DNA from: Fulvivirgaceae bacterium JP3-4
GTDB lineage: Bacteria > Bacteroidota > Bacteroidia > Cytophagales > Cyclobacteriaceae
DNA: 64,000 nt
Direction of reading: 5' to 3'
Assembly (NCBI GenBank): GCA_029309925.1
Contig: JARKND010000005.1
Location: 682,001-746,000 of the forward strand
Shown here: positions 1 to 10,064 of the stretch, one piece after another
Layout of the letters: each line of letters opens with the position of its first letter
Numbering within the stretch: position 1 is the stretch's first letter
Notes under the pieces: generated by a model
What the model was told of the DNA's origin: nothing
The model's database searches: none
What the model saw: only the letters and a program-made list of their open reading frames with translations
Translations under genes and position numbers: made by a program

Positions 1-879
1 TGCACCGATACTTGTAATCAGTGGAAAATTCAGTGAAGCGCTCACCCACTCCGTTGTAATCAGCGATTTATCTTTCAGTGAATCGAGTTCCGGCTTACGG
101 AAGCAGATCATTTTTGTCCGATCGTCAGAATATCGGATCTGCCACCACATCGTATTTCCTGAAAAGATCAGCGCATGTTTTCCACTATCCACAAAGCGAT
201 CAAAATTGGTACGACCAGCGCGCGTCCAGTACTCGCTGTGCCCGATGATCGCGAGAAGTTTTGCCGATGAAATATTTTCATAATGGTCCAGGTCCACATC
301 TGCCACATAACCTGTAGTAAAACCTGACTGGCGTTCAAACCACCCAAGGCAATATTGTGAGTAGGATTGCAGTTCGATGGGACGTTGAAATGAACCCTGG
401 CTTACGCCCGGAGAATAGAGATTTTTTCCACCGCTGAAACTATATGCGTTGGCCGTGTTTGACGGATAAACAACTATCACGTCAACTGGCTTTTTTGTCT
501 TAACTACAAAGGGAATTTTCTTCTCAATTAGGTAGATGCCGCTTTCAATGTCGGGCAGCGTAAACTCGCCCGTAACGGGATAGTTAAAGCCTTCCGTTGC
601 GCCTGTGTTCCACGGATACTTTGGGTGGAACGGCAGGGGCGATGCCACTGAAAAAACGGAGTCGCCATTCACGTTGAATATCGTCAGCCGGCAAATCTCA
701 AGGGGGCGCGATGCATGCAGGAACACCTGCATCTTTTCACCAGGGAAATATGAAACACGATCGGTGTAGCCTTCGGTCAGGTTTGGCGTGCAGGCTACGT
801 CCGGTAATTCGCTTTTTACTGAGCAGCCTGTGAAGATATGAATGATGAAAAAAATGCCCGCAAAGAACCTGCGCTTCAT
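1..879 (-). CDS. Lipoprotein with N,N-dimethylformamidase beta-subunit-like domain (partial, C-terminus off window)
   Basis: The frame is open from an ATG at 879 to the window edge, giving 293 codons without a stop. The N-terminus is a lipoprotein signal: MKRR, a hydrophobic stretch, then FTGC with Cys19 as the likely lipidated residue. The visible part has a beta-rich N-terminal region followed by a segment like the large-subunit domain of N,N-dimethylformamidase: a tyrosine- and asparagine-rich stretch (NAYSFSGGKNLYS), then LAIIGHSEYWT and HALIFSGNTMWWQIRY, the last being the family's typical glycine/tryptophan-rich block. Proteins of this group are mostly uncharacterised, and an amidase role is only inferred. 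It is divergent from the WbqC gene, with 53 nt between the start codons. Confidence 0.75.
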   Translation of the reverse strand, partial: MKRRFFAGIFFIIHIFTGCSVKSELPDVACTPNLTEGYTDRVSYFPGEKMQVFLHASRPLEICRLTIFNVNGDSVFSVASPLPFHPKYPWNTGATEGFNYPVTGEFTLPDIESGIYLIEKKIPFVVKTKKPVDVIVVYPSNTANAYSFSGGKNLYSPGVSQGSFQRPIELQSYSQYCLGWFERQSGFTTGYVADVDLDHYENISSAKLLAIIGHSEYWTRAGRTNFDRFVDSGKHALIFSGNTMWWQIRYSDDRTKMICFRKPELDSLKDKSLITTEWVSASLNFPLITSIGA

Positions 880-932
880 CAATGGGGTTTGTTGAATGAG
901 AAAACTAAGCAATAAATTGCGAAAAAATTTCA

Positions 933-1559
933 GTGCAGACCGTTCTTCTTGAATCTCAATATCTTCCTTCCATCGCATATTTTTCTGCTATCGGGGCAAG
1001 CACTGAACTGCTGATCGAAACCCATGAGAATTTTCAAAAGCAAACCTACCGCAACCGATGCTATATCAACACAAGTCAGGGCCCCATACCCCTGATAGTT
1101 CCGCTGTCGAATGCCGGTAGCAGGTCTGTCATCACCGAGGTTACAATCGACTATTCGCAACGCTGGATGAACAATCACTGGCGTGCTATTCAGTCGGGCT
1201 ACGGTAAGTCTCCCTTCTACGAATACTACGCAGACGACTTGCATGCGGTGCTTTTCACGAGATTTGACAGGTTATTTGAGCTTAATTCTGCGCTGCTGAC
1301 ATTATGTCTCAGGTGGTTAAAGCTTAAAGTTGCGGTCCGTGGAACATCGACCTTTGAAAAAAGCCCTCCACAACCGGTTTATGACCTACGTTCCACGATC
1401 TCACCGAAAAATCCGGAAGGCCTTTCGCAAATTTTCGAACCGGCCATATATCGACAGGTGTTTGGCAATAAGTTTGTACCAAACCTCAGTCTCATCGACC
1501 TGATTTTTTGCGAAGGACCGGGCGCGTGGGACATCGTACAAGCTTCCACTCGGAAATGA
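933..1559 (+). CDS. WbqC family protein
   Basis: A 208-aa protein of the WbqC-like family, recognised by the N-terminal LLESQYLPSIAYFS block, the following NRCYINTSQGPIPLIVPL segment, and the WRAIQSGYGKSPFYEYY motif near residues 88-104. The family is common in Bacteroidota and is named after a gene in O-antigen clusters, but its biochemical activity is not established. The start is GTG at 933: the frame has an upstream stop at 906 and no ATG before the conserved N-terminus. It is followed by clpC after 105 nt. No signal peptide or membrane segment is visible, so it is probably cytoplasmic. Confidence 0.8.
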   Translation: MQTVLLESQYLPSIAYFSAIGASTELLIETHENFQKQTYRNRCYINTSQGPIPLIVPLSNAGSRSVITEVTIDYSQRWMNNHWRAIQSGYGKSPFYEYYADDLHAVLFTRFDRLFELNSALLTLCLRWLKLKVAVRGTSTFEKSPPQPVYDLRSTISPKNPEGLSQIFEPAIYRQVFGNKFVPNLSLIDLIFCEGPGAWDIVQASTRK

Positions 1560-1612
1560 ACAATTCAAGGGCGGTCTGCGTTTCTAGGATAATTCTTAGT
1601 TTCTCTATAGTG

Positions 1613-1639
1613 TTGTACGGTAGAAAAACTTTACATTTA
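1613..1639 (+). promoter_or_regulatory. Possible clpC promoter
   Basis: TTG at 1613-1615 and TACATTTA at 1632-1639 resemble the -33 and TAnnTTTG -7 elements of the Bacteroidota primary sigma factor, with a spacer a little shorter (16 nt) than usual. They lie 26-52 nt before the clpC start codon. This rests on motif likeness only. Confidence 0.3.
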
Positions 1640-1664
1640 CCATATCTAATCATCTATTTTTTAC

Positions 1665-4238
1665 ATGGAAGCTAAATTTTCCAACCGCGTTAAAGAAGTG
1701 ATCTCACTTAGCAGGGAAGAAGCACTGCGCCTGGGCCATGATTACATTGGCACGGAGCACCTGTTGCTGGGAATGATTCGCGAAGGTGAAGGTGTTGCTG
1801 TAGGCGTTCTCAAGAAGCTGGGTGTACCACTCGAAGAACTCCGTGGAGAGATCGAAAAGATTTCGAAAGGGACGGCAACGCATGAGATAAAAAACCTCGC
1901 TAACATTCCACTGACGAAAGCATCTGAAAAAGTTCTGAAGATAACCTATCTCGAAGCTAAGATATTCAAGGCTCAGCTGATCGGCACGGAACATTTATTG
2001 CTTTCGATCCTGCGCGATGCAGATAACCTCGCAACGCAAATCTTAAATAAGTTTGACGTTAACTACGAGACAGTAAAAGAAATGCTGGAATACCAAAATG
2101 AAAGCCCGATGGCATCTTCGGATACGGATGATCCGGATGATGATTCTTCAAAGATTTTCGGCAGTGCTGGTTCAGGTGCCGGTGCCGGAAAAGAGAAGAA
2201 AGGAACAGAGAAATCACGTACGCCCGTGCTGGATAATTTCGGCCGGGATCTGACCCGACTGGCAGAAGACAACAAACTCGATCCTATCGTAGGACGGGAG
2301 AAAGAAATTGAGCGCGTAGCGCAAATCCTGTCCAGAAGAAAGAAAAACAACCCGATCCTTATTGGTGAACCTGGCGTAGGTAAAACGGCTATTGCCGAAG
2401 GTCTCGCGCTTCGCATTATTCAGAAGAAAGTGTCACGCGTATTGTTCGGCAAACGCGTGGTAACGCTTGATCTCGCTTCACTGGTAGCAGGTACAAAATA
2501 TCGCGGTCAGTTTGAAGAAAGAATGAAGGCCGTTATGAATGAACTCGAGAAGTCTCCGGATGTGATCCTGTTCATTGACGAATTGCATACGATCGTGGGC
2601 GCTGGTGGTGCTTCCGGTTCGCTGGATGCTTCCAACATGTTTAAGCCAGCACTTGCCCGCGGAGAGATCCAATGCATTGGCGCAACAACGCTCGATGAGT
2701 ACAGACAGTACATCGAAAAAGATGGCGCACTTGCAAGACGTTTCCAGATGGTGATGGTAGATTCTACTTCACCTGAAGAAACGATTCAGATCCTGGACAA
2801 CATCAAGGAGAAATACGAAGATCACCACCACGTAGTGTATACGAAAGAGGCGATCGAAGCGTGTGTGAAACTTTCTGACCGCTACATCAGCGACCGCTAT
2901 CTTCCGGACAAGGCGATTGACGTGCTCGATGAAGCGGGTGCGCGAGTGCACATCAATAACATCCACGTCCCTGAAGAGATCGTGAAATTTGAAGAGGCGA
3001 TCGAAGACGTGAAGAAGGAGAAGAACAGAGTTGTCAAGAGCCAGAAATACGAGGAAGCCGCTCAGTTGCGCGACCGCGAAAAGAAACTCATTGAACAACT
3101 TGACATCGCGAAAGCAAAGTGGGAAGAGAAAACGCGTACTGAAAAGTATACCGTAAACGAAGACAACGTTGCTGACGTGATTGCAATGATGACCGGCATT
3201 CCTACAAAACGTATCGCTCAGAAAGAAAGCAACAAGCTTCTCAACATGGGCGAGGAGTTAAGTGGAAAAGTGATCGGCCAGGAAGAAGCAATCAAGAAAC
3301 TGGTGAAAGCGATCCAGCGTACACGTGTTGGATTGAAGGATCCTAAAAAGCCTATTGGTTCATTTATCTTCCTCGGTCCTACCGGTGTCGGTAAAACCGA
3401 ATTGGCAAAAGTTCTTGCGACTTACCTGTTTGATAAAGACGATGCCCTGGTGCGTATCGACATGAGTGAATACATGGAGAAATTCTCTGTGTCACGCCTC
3501 GTAGGAGCGCCTCCGGGATACGTTGGATATGAAGAAGGTGGACAGCTTACTGAAAAAGTAAGACGCAAGCCTTACTCGGTGGTGTTGCTTGATGAAATTG
3601 AAAAAGCGCACCCTGATGTATTCAACATTCTGCTCCAGGTTTTGGATGACGGTATCCTCACAGATGGCCTCGGAAGACGTGTTGACTTCAGAAATACAAT
3701 CATCATCATGACATCAAACATTGGTGTTCGTGATTTGAAAGATTTCGGAACAGGCATCGGTTTCGCAAGCGCGGCAAAACGCGAGAGCGAAGAGGAGGCC
3801 ATGAAGTCTACAATTCAGAATGCTTTGAAGCGTGCCTTCAGTCCTGAGTTCCTGAACCGTCTTGACGATGTGATCGTGTTCAACTCGCTTCAGCGCGAGC
3901 ACATTCACAAGATCATCGACATTACGCTCAGAAAGCTTTTCGATCGCATTATCCAGATCGGCTACAATGTGGAGCTGACTGACAAGGCGAAAGATTTCCT
4001 CGCTGAGAAAGGCTACGATCAGCAATTCGGAGCTCGTCCGCTGAACCGCGCGATCCAGAAGTACCTGGAAGATCCGGTAGCGGAAGAAATTCTGAGGGGC
4101 GAAGTAGAGGAAGGGGGAACTATCCTAGCTGACTATGAAGGCAAGGGCGATGTTCTGACAATCAAAGTGAAAAAAGGAAAAGCCTCTAAAGAATCATCGA
4201 AAGACAAAGAGTCTTCGAAGGATAAAAAGGGAGAGTAA
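1665..4238 (+). CDS. clpC: ATP-dependent Clp protease ATP-binding subunit ClpC
   Basis: An 857-aa HSP100/Clp AAA+ unfoldase that would feed substrates to ClpP in the cytoplasm. It has two N-terminal Clp repeats (about residues 1-70 and 80-145), each with an IGTEHLLL motif. A disordered acidic/glycine-rich linker (150-185) follows, then the first AAA+ module with Walker A GEPGVGKT at 234-241 and Walker B ILFIDE. Next come an UVR-type coiled middle segment ([14 protein letters not shown], about 460) and the second AAA+ module with GPTGVGKT and [18 protein letters not shown]-type middle domains mark ClpC rather than ClpB. The last 20 residues are Lys/Ser-rich ([14 protein letters not shown]), a low-complexity tail beyond the usual ClpC end. 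The gene is monocistronic by position and ends before a hairpin terminator. Confidence 0.95.
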   Translation: MEAKFSNRVKEVISLSREEALRLGHDYIGTEHLLLGMIREGEGVAVGVLKKLGVPLEELRGEIEKISKGTATHEIKNLANIPLTKASEKVLKITYLEAKIFKAQLIGTEHLLLSILRDADNLATQILNKFDVNYETVKEMLEYQNESPMASSDTDDPDDDSSKIFGSAGSGAGAGKEKKGTEKSRTPVLDNFGRDLTRLAEDNKLDPIVGREKEIERVAQILSRRKKNNPILIGEPGVGKTAIAEGLALRIIQKKVSRVLFGKRVVTLDLASLVAGTKYRGQFEERMKAVMNELEKSPDVILFIDELHTIVGAGGASGSLDASNMFKPALARGEIQCIGATTLDEYRQYIEKDGALARRFQMVMVDSTSPEETIQILDNIKEKYEDHHHVVYTKEAIEACVKLSDRYISDRYLPDKAIDVLDEAGARVHINNIHVPEEIVKFEEAIEDVKKEKNRVVKSQKYEEAAQLRDREKKLIEQLDIAKAKWEEKTRTEKYTVNEDNVADVIAMMTGIPTKRIAQKESNKLLNMGEELSGKVIGQEEAIKKLVKAIQRTRVGLKDPKKPIGSFIFLGPTGVGKTELAKVLATYLFDKDDALVRIDMSEYMEKFSVSRLVGAPPGYVGYEEGGQLTEKVRRKPYSVVLLDEIEKAHPDVFNILLQVLDDGILTDGLGRRVDFRNTIIIMTSNIGVRDLKDFGTGIGFASAAKRESEEEAMKSTIQNALKRAFSPEFLNRLDDVIVFNSLQREHIHKIIDITLRKLFDRIIQIGYNVELTDKAKDFLAEKGYDQQFGARPLNRAIQKYLEDPVAEEILRGEVEEGGTILADYEGKGDVLTIKVKKGKASKESSKDKESSKDKKGE

Positions 4239-4259
4239 TTCAGTTCAACAATAATTAGA

Positions 4260-4287
4260 AGAGCCGGTCATTTGATCGGCTCTTTTT
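4260..4287 (+). terminator. Intrinsic terminator of clpC
   Basis: Stem GAGCCG (4261-4266) pairs with CGGCTC (4277-4282) around a 10-nt loop and is followed by five T. The flanking A4260/T4283 pair extends the stem. It lies 21 nt after the clpC stop codon. Confidence 0.8.
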
Positions 4288-4290
4288 GTT

Positions 4291-4380
4291 TAGCCACCAA
4301 GGCACCAGGACTCCAAGATGCACTAAGAGGTTATCGGCAAGTTCTTAGTGCATCTTCGTGCCTTGGTGTCTTGGTGGCTA
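4291..4380. repeat. Inverted 8/9-nt-unit repeat filling the clpC/hydrolase junction
   Basis: The sequence begins TAGCCACCAAGGCACC and ends with the near-complement GGTGTCTTGGTGGCTA. Inner parts (AGATGCACTAAGA and TCTTAGTGCATCT) are also complementary, so the 90 nt can fold into one long imperfect hairpin with a small apical loop. Each arm is built from degenerate 8-9-nt units such as CTTCGTGC, CTTGGTGT and CTTGGTGG. Relatives occur at 9915, 24613 and 54740. It lies between convergent genes, just after the clpC terminator and 6 nt from the hydrolase stop codon. Confidence 0.8.
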
Positions 4381-4386
4381 TAAAGC

Positions 4387-5781
4387 TTACTTCAATCGAG
4401 CTATTAGTTGTTCATAACGCTTATCGCCTCTCAACGAAGTCAGATCTGTGTCATTCTCAAACTGCGCCTTCGAAGTCATTCCCATATCAATGGATTTATT
4501 CAGCGCTGTAAATGCTTTATCCTTTTCATTGATCATCGCGTAACCACAGGCGAGATTGTAGTAATCGGTCGCATATGGATTCATCGTCACAATCTTCTCA
4601 AAAAACTTTACGCCTTCCTTGTGATCTTTCTTGTTGTACATCGTCATCCCGATAAAATAATACTGATCACGTGAAATTTTGCCGGTCTTTTCAGCGCGCT
4701 CGAAGTACTTTTTTGCATCAGCACTATTGCCTAAAAAATGTTCAACCTGGTATAGCGACACCAGCGCCTGCGTGTGCTCCGGCTCTTTTGCAACAATCTT
4801 CCGGAAGCCTTCTCTTGCTTCTTCATTCCGGTTGAGATTCTTGAAAAGATTCGCCTGCTGGAACAATGCCCCCGTTTCATCCGGGTTAGTTTTCAGGTAA
4901 TCAGTAAGAAGCGCCAGCGCAACTTCATCTTTATGGCCGTATTGTGCCTCCAGCACTTTTCTCCCAATGGAATTTTCCCATTTGTGAGGTGGAATCGGAT
5001 CAAGATGATTTTTCCAGAAGGATATTGTTTGCTTGATCATTCTTCGCGATTCATCATTATCTGCGAAAGCATCGAAACCGTGAATAAGGTTCGATCCCAT
5101 CGCGATTGTCCATGGTGCATTGTTCTCAAGAACTTTACTCCAAAGCCCCGAATAATTTGTTCGCTGCACATCGCCTTCGGAAACGACAAAAAATACAGGC
5201 AGATCTTTGCGATATCGTCCTTGAGGTGTGTTGCCATAATACAGCACGGCAGCCTTTATACCTGGGTAGGCATTTGATCCCATGAGGTATGCTGCAGATT
5301 GCCCGACATTCGCTGATGCTGCATAAACTCCGATGCGATCGGCATCTATGTGATGTTGTGCTCCATTATTCTTAAAATAACTAAAGAGGGCTGCAAGTGA
5401 TTCCTGCGTCCGTGTGCCATCGGTTTCCATTGATATGCCGATGTATCCTTCCGCTGCCATCAATCGTGGCCATGAAGAATAGATGCCCCAGTCTTTGACG
5501 GCCATATCACCAGGTCGTTCACCAATCCCGTTCAGGAAAACTATCGCAGGCCGCAGTTCGGAGGACGCAATTTGCGGAGGCAGGTACAGATCAAACCTGA
5601 GCGTTCCTTTTGAATCGGTCAGGTACGTGATGTTCTTTTTAACAGTCACATTCTTCGTCTCCGGATGCTGCAACACAACATCCCAGTGACGGCCATCAAA
5701 GATCGAAATTTCTTCTGCAGTCTGCTGGGCGAAGGCGAAACTGCCGAGCAGTAAAATGCTTAGGGTAATCGAAAGTCTCAT
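4387..5781 (-). CDS. Secreted alpha/beta-hydrolase (dienelactone-hydrolase-like) with C-terminal TPR repeats
   Basis: A 464-aa protein with a signal peptide ending near SFAFAQQ. Residues about 50-260 look like an alpha/beta hydrolase: LRFDLYLPP, RPAIVFLNGIG (oxyanion-loop strand) and DRIGVYAASANVGQSAAYL (nucleophile elbow). The elbow reads AASAN rather than the standard GxSxG. HGFDAF at about 235 could carry the catalytic histidine. Residues about 285-460 form TPR repeats, with patterns like GALFQQANLFKNLNRNEEA and ARKYFERA-type helices. The fusion suggests an exported hydrolase held in a complex through its TPR part. The substrate is unknown. It is convergent with clpC. Confidence 0.75.
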   Translation of the reverse strand: MRLSITLSILLLGSFAFAQQTAEEISIFDGRHWDVVLQHPETKNVTVKKNITYLTDSKGTLRFDLYLPPQIASSELRPAIVFLNGIGERPGDMAVKDWGIYSSWPRLMAAEGYIGISMETDGTRTQESLAALFSYFKNNGAQHHIDADRIGVYAASANVGQSAAYLMGSNAYPGIKAAVLYYGNTPQGRYRKDLPVFFVVSEGDVQRTNYSGLWSKVLENNAPWTIAMGSNLIHGFDAFADNDESRRMIKQTISFWKNHLDPIPPHKWENSIGRKVLEAQYGHKDEVALALLTDYLKTNPDETGALFQQANLFKNLNRNEEAREGFRKIVAKEPEHTQALVSLYQVEHFLGNSADAKKYFERAEKTGKISRDQYYFIGMTMYNKKDHKEGVKFFEKIVTMNPYATDYYNLACGYAMINEKDKAFTALNKSIDMGMTSKAQFENDTDLTSLRGDKRYEQLIARLK

Positions 5782-5866
5782 AAAGTCGAAGTTTTATTTG
5801 ACTTCAATCAACGCACGAAATGAATGAAATGCTCTGGTTCCGATAGGACAGGAGAAGAAAGGAGGC

Positions 5867-5960
5867 AAGATCCAAAGACCAAATCCCAAAAAACAATTCA
5901 AGCCTATTTCACAGCCTGGGCTTGAAACTTGGAGCTTGGATTTTGGATCTTGGACCTTGG
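5867..5960. repeat. Heptanucleotide-unit inverted repeat (H1)
   Basis: The left arm (5867-5901) is made of five 7-nt units of the form AARNNCC, for example AAGATCC and AAATCCC. The right arm (5926-5960) has five units of the form ANYTTGG, for example AACTTGG and ACCTTGG. The arms are roughly complementary and could pair across a 24-nt loop. The right arm ends directly next to the stop codon of the LytTR regulator gene (5961-5963). Confidence 0.8.
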
Positions 5961-6683
5961 CTAAAGACTCATCATATCCTTAAACTTCGCGGCCTGTCTT
6001 CGGGAAACTTCCACTTTGTCGCCACCTTTCAGGCGTACCATCAGGCCACCGTTGAACCACGGTTCGATGCCTTCTACCCAGCTGAGGTTTACAATATGTT
6101 TTCGGCTTGCGCGGAAGAAAGCGCGCTCGTCAAGTTTTTCATCGAGGGCGTTCAATGATTTGTGGATCATTGGCCGGTTGTTGTCGAAGTACACTTTGAT
6201 GTAGTTGCCATCCGATTCAAACATGCGCACGTTTGAAAGGCTGACAAACCAGCATCGGTCGCCATCCTTTACGAAAACCTGATCGTTGAGGCCGAGTTTT
6301 TTCTCACCGCCCTGCACGGCAACGGTTTTCGCGCGTTCCTTTTCTGACAGTTTTGAAATGGTTTCGGAGAGACGCTCAGCCTGGATCGGTTTCAGCAAAT
6401 AGTCGAGGGCGTTTACTTCGAACGCCTTGAGAGCAAACTCGTCATAGGCAGTAGTGAAAACAACCAGGGGCACCGAGTCGAGCATTTCGAGAAGTTGAAA
6501 GCCGGTTTTTCCCGGCATTTGAATATCAAGGAAGAGTAGGTCCGGATTCAACTCATTGACCATTTGCATGGCTTCATCAGCGTTCATCGCTTCGCCAACA
6601 ACTTCAATCATCGGATGGTCTTCAAGCAGTTTGATCAGTTCTTTTCTGGCCAAACGTTCATCATCCACGATTAATGCTCTCAT
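5961..6683 (-). CDS. LytTR-family response regulator
   Basis: A 240-aa two-component regulator. The N-terminal receiver domain (1-120) has the acidic pair D7/D8, the phospho-acceptor D53 in LLFLDIQMPG, and the conserved LKPI lysine near residue 98. The C-terminal LytTR DNA-binding domain (about 135-238) shows the typical FESDGNYIKVYF and FFRASRKHIVNL blocks. Family members bind direct repeats upstream of target operons after phosphorylation. Such genes usually sit beside a LytS/YpdA-type membrane kinase, but none is adjacent here, so the partner kinase must be encoded elsewhere. Confidence 0.92.
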   Translation of the reverse strand: MRALIVDDERLARKELIKLLEDHPMIEVVGEAMNADEAMQMVNELNPDLLFLDIQMPGKTGFQLLEMLDSVPLVVFTTAYDEFALKAFEVNALDYLLKPIQAERLSETISKLSEKERAKTVAVQGGEKKLGLNDQVFVKDGDRCWFVSLSNVRMFESDGNYIKVYFDNNRPMIHKSLNALDEKLDERAFFRASRKHIVNLSWVEGIEPWFNGGLMVRLKGGDKVEVSRRQAAKFKDMMSL

Positions 6684-6768
6684 AACAATTCCTGTTTACA
6701 ATTATCAAAATTAACCCAAATACGATTTTCGCCCCGTTTCAACAAAGGCCTTTTCCGCCAGCGGTCGG

Positions 6769-7017
6769 TCAGAGGTATTTGAACTGAAGCAAATATAAAA
6801 ACAAGATTCCGGTAGCAATCATCAGAATCCATGTGGTGATTACCAGTGGTTTCTTATACGCTAGCAGGCGGGGCTCAAACGTTGTTGCATTCAGTATGAA
6901 CGCAAGGCCGGCCGCACCATAGAGGCTGAACTCAAGCAGGTCGCCAACCACTGCCTGATAGATCGCGAAGGCCACAAATAGTCCGCCAAAAAGGTATTGT
7001 CTTCTGTATGAATTCAT
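6769..7017 (-). CDS. Small membrane protein downstream of uvrA
   Basis: An 82-aa protein with three hydrophobic stretches (about 9-25, 28-45 and 56-78) joined by short polar loops. It has no recognisable family. The start codon lies 1 nt after the uvrA stop, so it is very probably co-transcribed and translationally coupled with uvrA. A functional link to DNA repair is not supported by the sequence. Confidence 0.65.
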   Translation of the reverse strand: MNSYRRQYLFGGLFVAFAIYQAVVGDLLEFSLYGAAGLAFILNATTFEPRLLAYKKPLVITTWILMIATGILFLYLLQFKYL

Positions 7018-7018
7018 G

Positions 7019-9868
7019 CTAACCGAGTTCTGCTTTGAGGAATTTGCCAGTGAACGATGCGGGATTTTTTGCTACTTCTTCAGGCGTTCCCTTCGCCACG
7101 ATTTTTCCTCCCTTCGCTCCTCCTTCCGGACCAAGATCAATAATATAATCCGAAGACTTGATAACATCCATGTTGTGCTCGATCACCAGAACGGTGTTGC
7201 CTTTGTTCACCAGCTTCTGAAGCACATCGAGAAGGTGCGCGATATCTTGAAAGTGCAAACCTGTGGTCGGCTCATCGAGGATATAAAATGTTTTTCCAGT
7301 GTCCCGCTTAGAAAGTTCAGTCGCGAGTTTTACACGTTGTGCCTCGCCACCGGAAAGTGTCGTTGCGTGCTGACCGAGCGAAATATAATCAAGACCTACC
7401 TCTAGCAATGTTTGAATCTTCCGAAGGATCTTAGGCTGATTCTCGAAGAACGTGACAGCTTCTTCGACCGTCATGTCAAGCACATCAGAGATCGACTTGC
7501 CTTTAAAGCGAACTTCAAGTGTCTCGCGATTATAACGCTTGCCTTTACAGGTTTCGCAAGGCACGTAGATGTCTGGAAGGAATTCCATTTCGATCAAACG
7601 CAACCCGGCACCTTCGCAGGTTTCGCAGCGGCCACCTTTCACGTTGAATGAAAATCTTCCTGATTTGTATCCGCGGATTTTTGCTTCCGGCAATTGTGAA
7701 AACAGGTCGCGGATGTCTGTGAAAACACCGGTATAGGTTGCCGGATTCGAACGCGGAGTTCTTCCGATCGGTGACTGATCGACTTCAATTACTTTATCGA
7801 TAAGATCCAGCCCTTCGATGCTTTTATGTGTTAACGGCTCTGTACGCGAATTATAAAAATGTTTGTTAAGGATCGGGAACAACGTTTCGTGAATGAGTGT
7901 CGACTTCCCACTACCCGAAACGCCCGTAATACACGTCAGCGTCCCCAAAGGCACTTTCAGGTCGACATTTTTCAAATTGTTACCCGATGCGCCCGTAAGT
8001 TTCAGGCTCTCACCGCTTCCTTTTCTGCGTTCTTTCGAATAATTGATTCCAAGTTTGCCGCTAAGGTACTTGGCAGTGGTGCTGTTGTTCTTCAGGAATT
8101 TGTCAGGATCACCTTCAGCGACAACACTTCCTCCGTGTCTCCCGGCACCAGGCCCGATATCGATGATATAATCCGACTCGAGCATCATGTCTTTGTCGTG
8201 CTCGACAACAACTACCGAGTTTCCTAAATCGCGAAGGTCTTTCAGCGCTTTGATCAGTTTCACGTTGTCGCGCGCATGCAGGCCGATGCTCGGTTCGTCA
8301 AGAATGTATAACACACCGACAAGCTGCGTGCCGATCTGCGTAGCAAGGCGAATTCGCTGTGATTCACCACCACTCAATGTTCGGATGGGCCGATGCAGGT
8401 GGAGGTAGTCAAGTCCTACATCAAGCAAAAATCCGATACGCTTGCGAATCTCTTTTAATACCTCGGTAGCGATTACGCGCTGACGGTCATCAAGACGGTT
8501 TTCCAATCCTTCAAACCATCTTTGAAGATCATTGATGCCGAGCAGTGACAATTCCGAAATATTTTTGCCATCGATTTTAAAGTGCAGCGACTCTTTCTTC
8601 AATCTCGCTCCGTTGCACTCAGGACATGTTTTGATGATCGTAAAATCTTCAACCCAGTTCTTGATGGCTTCGGACCCTTCATCGCGCTGTTTCTCCAGAA
8701 AGTTGATGATACCCTCAAACTTCGTGTTCCACTCCGTGCCTGGATATTTTACAGATGCTACGCCTACCGGAACATCATCACCATAAAGCAGAACGTTGAT
8801 AACATCTTTGGGAATGCTTTTCAGTGGCGTGCTGAGGGTAAGTTTATATCGCTTGAGGATCGCCTCTATTTTTTTGAAGATCCAGATGTCGCGGTATTCG
8901 CCCAGCGGAAGGATGCCACCGCGGCTGATGCTTAGACTTTTATCGGGGATAACGGATTCTTCCGTGATCTCTTCAATTTGTCCGAGACCATTACATGTAG
9001 GACAAGCACCATAAGGAGAGTTGAATGAAAATGAGTTGGGGGCAGGCTCATCATATGACAGGCCGGTCTTCGGATCCATCAGGAATTTCGAAAAGTGATG
9101 AACTTTGTTGTTCTCCTCCATCACCATCATCACGCCTTTACCTTCCTTCAGCGACTTGTTGATTGACTGGCTGATGCGTGCACGGTCTTTTGGATCGGCA
9201 ATGATGCGGTCCATTACAATTTCAATATCGTGAATCTTGTAACGATCGACCTGCATCTTGGCAGTGATCTCCTGAACTTCACCATCCACGCGTACTTTCG
9301 TATAGCCTGATTTCCTGATTTGCTGGAACAACTCGCGATAATGACCCTTTCTTCCTTTGATCACCGGGGCGAGCAGAATGAGCTTCTTGCCTTTAAAGTT
9401 ATTTAATAGCGTATCGAGGATCTGATCTTCGGACTGGCGCACCATCTTGTCACCCGACAGGTATGAAAAAGCTTCTCCCGCTCTTGCATACAAGAGACGC
9501 ATGAAATCGTAGATCTCTGTTACAGTTCCGACAGTCGAGCGGGGGTTGCGTGATGTTGTCTTTTGTTCAATCGAGATTACAGGACTCAGTCCATTAATCT
9601 TGTCCACGTCCGGGCGCTCCAGGTTCCCCAGGAAACTTCTCGCATACGCGGAAAAGCTCTCCATATATCTGCGCTGTCCCTCTGCATAGATCGTATCAAA
9701 TGCAAGTGACGATTTGCCGCTTCCGCTGATTCCGGTAATGACCACCAGCTTATTGCGTGGAAAGGTTACGCTGATATTCTTAAGGTTGTGCTCGCGTGCA
9801 CCAACTACCTCTATATTTTCAAAGCCTGTATTATCGATGAATGTTTTTTCTGCTGATGCTTTGGCCAT
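7019..9868 (-). CDS. uvrA: Excinuclease ABC subunit A
   Basis: A 949-aa UvrA, the damage-sensing ATPase of nucleotide excision repair, which acts as a dimer with UvrB. There are two ABC ATPase modules: the first Walker [10 protein letters not shown], lies near residue 46, and the second, GVSGSGKST, near 645. Each has an ABC signature ([28 protein letters not shown]). The C-terminal zinc finger is intact, with CETC and CETC pairs spaced about 20 residues apart. The first half has CPTC and CPEC pairs. The length matches bacterial UvrA. An 82-aa membrane protein gene follows directly. Confidence 0.97.
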   Translation of the reverse strand: MAKASAEKTFIDNTGFENIEVVGAREHNLKNISVTFPRNKLVVITGISGSGKSSLAFDTIYAEGQRRYMESFSAYARSFLGNLERPDVDKINGLSPVISIEQKTTSRNPRSTVGTVTEIYDFMRLLYARAGEAFSYLSGDKMVRQSEDQILDTLLNNFKGKKLILLAPVIKGRKGHYRELFQQIRKSGYTKVRVDGEVQEITAKMQVDRYKIHDIEIVMDRIIADPKDRARISQSINKSLKEGKGVMMVMEENNKVHHFSKFLMDPKTGLSYDEPAPNSFSFNSPYGACPTCNGLGQIEEITEESVIPDKSLSISRGGILPLGEYRDIWIFKKIEAILKRYKLTLSTPLKSIPKDVINVLLYGDDVPVGVASVKYPGTEWNTKFEGIINFLEKQRDEGSEAIKNWVEDFTIIKTCPECNGARLKKESLHFKIDGKNISELSLLGINDLQRWFEGLENRLDDRQRVIATEVLKEIRKRIGFLLDVGLDYLHLHRPIRTLSGGESQRIRLATQIGTQLVGVLYILDEPSIGLHARDNVKLIKALKDLRDLGNSVVVVEHDKDMMLESDYIIDIGPGAGRHGGSVVAEGDPDKFLKNNSTTAKYLSGKLGINYSKERRKGSGESLKLTGASGNNLKNVDLKVPLGTLTCITGVSGSGKSTLIHETLFPILNKHFYNSRTEPLTHKSIEGLDLIDKVIEVDQSPIGRTPRSNPATYTGVFTDIRDLFSQLPEAKIRGYKSGRFSFNVKGGRCETCEGAGLRLIEMEFLPDIYVPCETCKGKRYNRETLEVRFKGKSISDVLDMTVEEAVTFFENQPKILRKIQTLLEVGLDYISLGQHATTLSGGEAQRVKLATELSKRDTGKTFYILDEPTTGLHFQDIAHLLDVLQKLVNKGNTVLVIEHNMDVIKSSDYIIDLGPEGGAKGGKIVAKGTPEEVAKNPASFTGKFLKAELG

Positions 9869-9914
9869 GGCCGGTAAATATACAAGTTATGATTTGACAA
9901 TGCGTGGCAATTTA

Positions 9915-9953
9915 TAGCCACCAAGGCACCAAGACGCGAAGGGCCACGAAGAA
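9915..9953. repeat. Single arm of the 8/9-nt repeat family
   Basis: TAGCCACCAAGGCACCAAG and the following GAAG-ended units match the left arm of the element at 4291-4380. No clear complementary right arm follows before the aldo/keto reductase gene, so this looks like a half-element. It lies in the 196-nt gap between uvrA and the aldo/keto reductase, which otherwise shows nothing I recognise. Confidence 0.6.
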
Positions 9954-10064
9954 ATCAAGATTCTTCTGACGGGCTGTGCGTTTGGTAACTCTGGACCACG
10001 CCAGAAGACATAACCGATAAAGAGACAGTAAAATTCCCTCTGTAAACACATTGTGAGTTATGCG

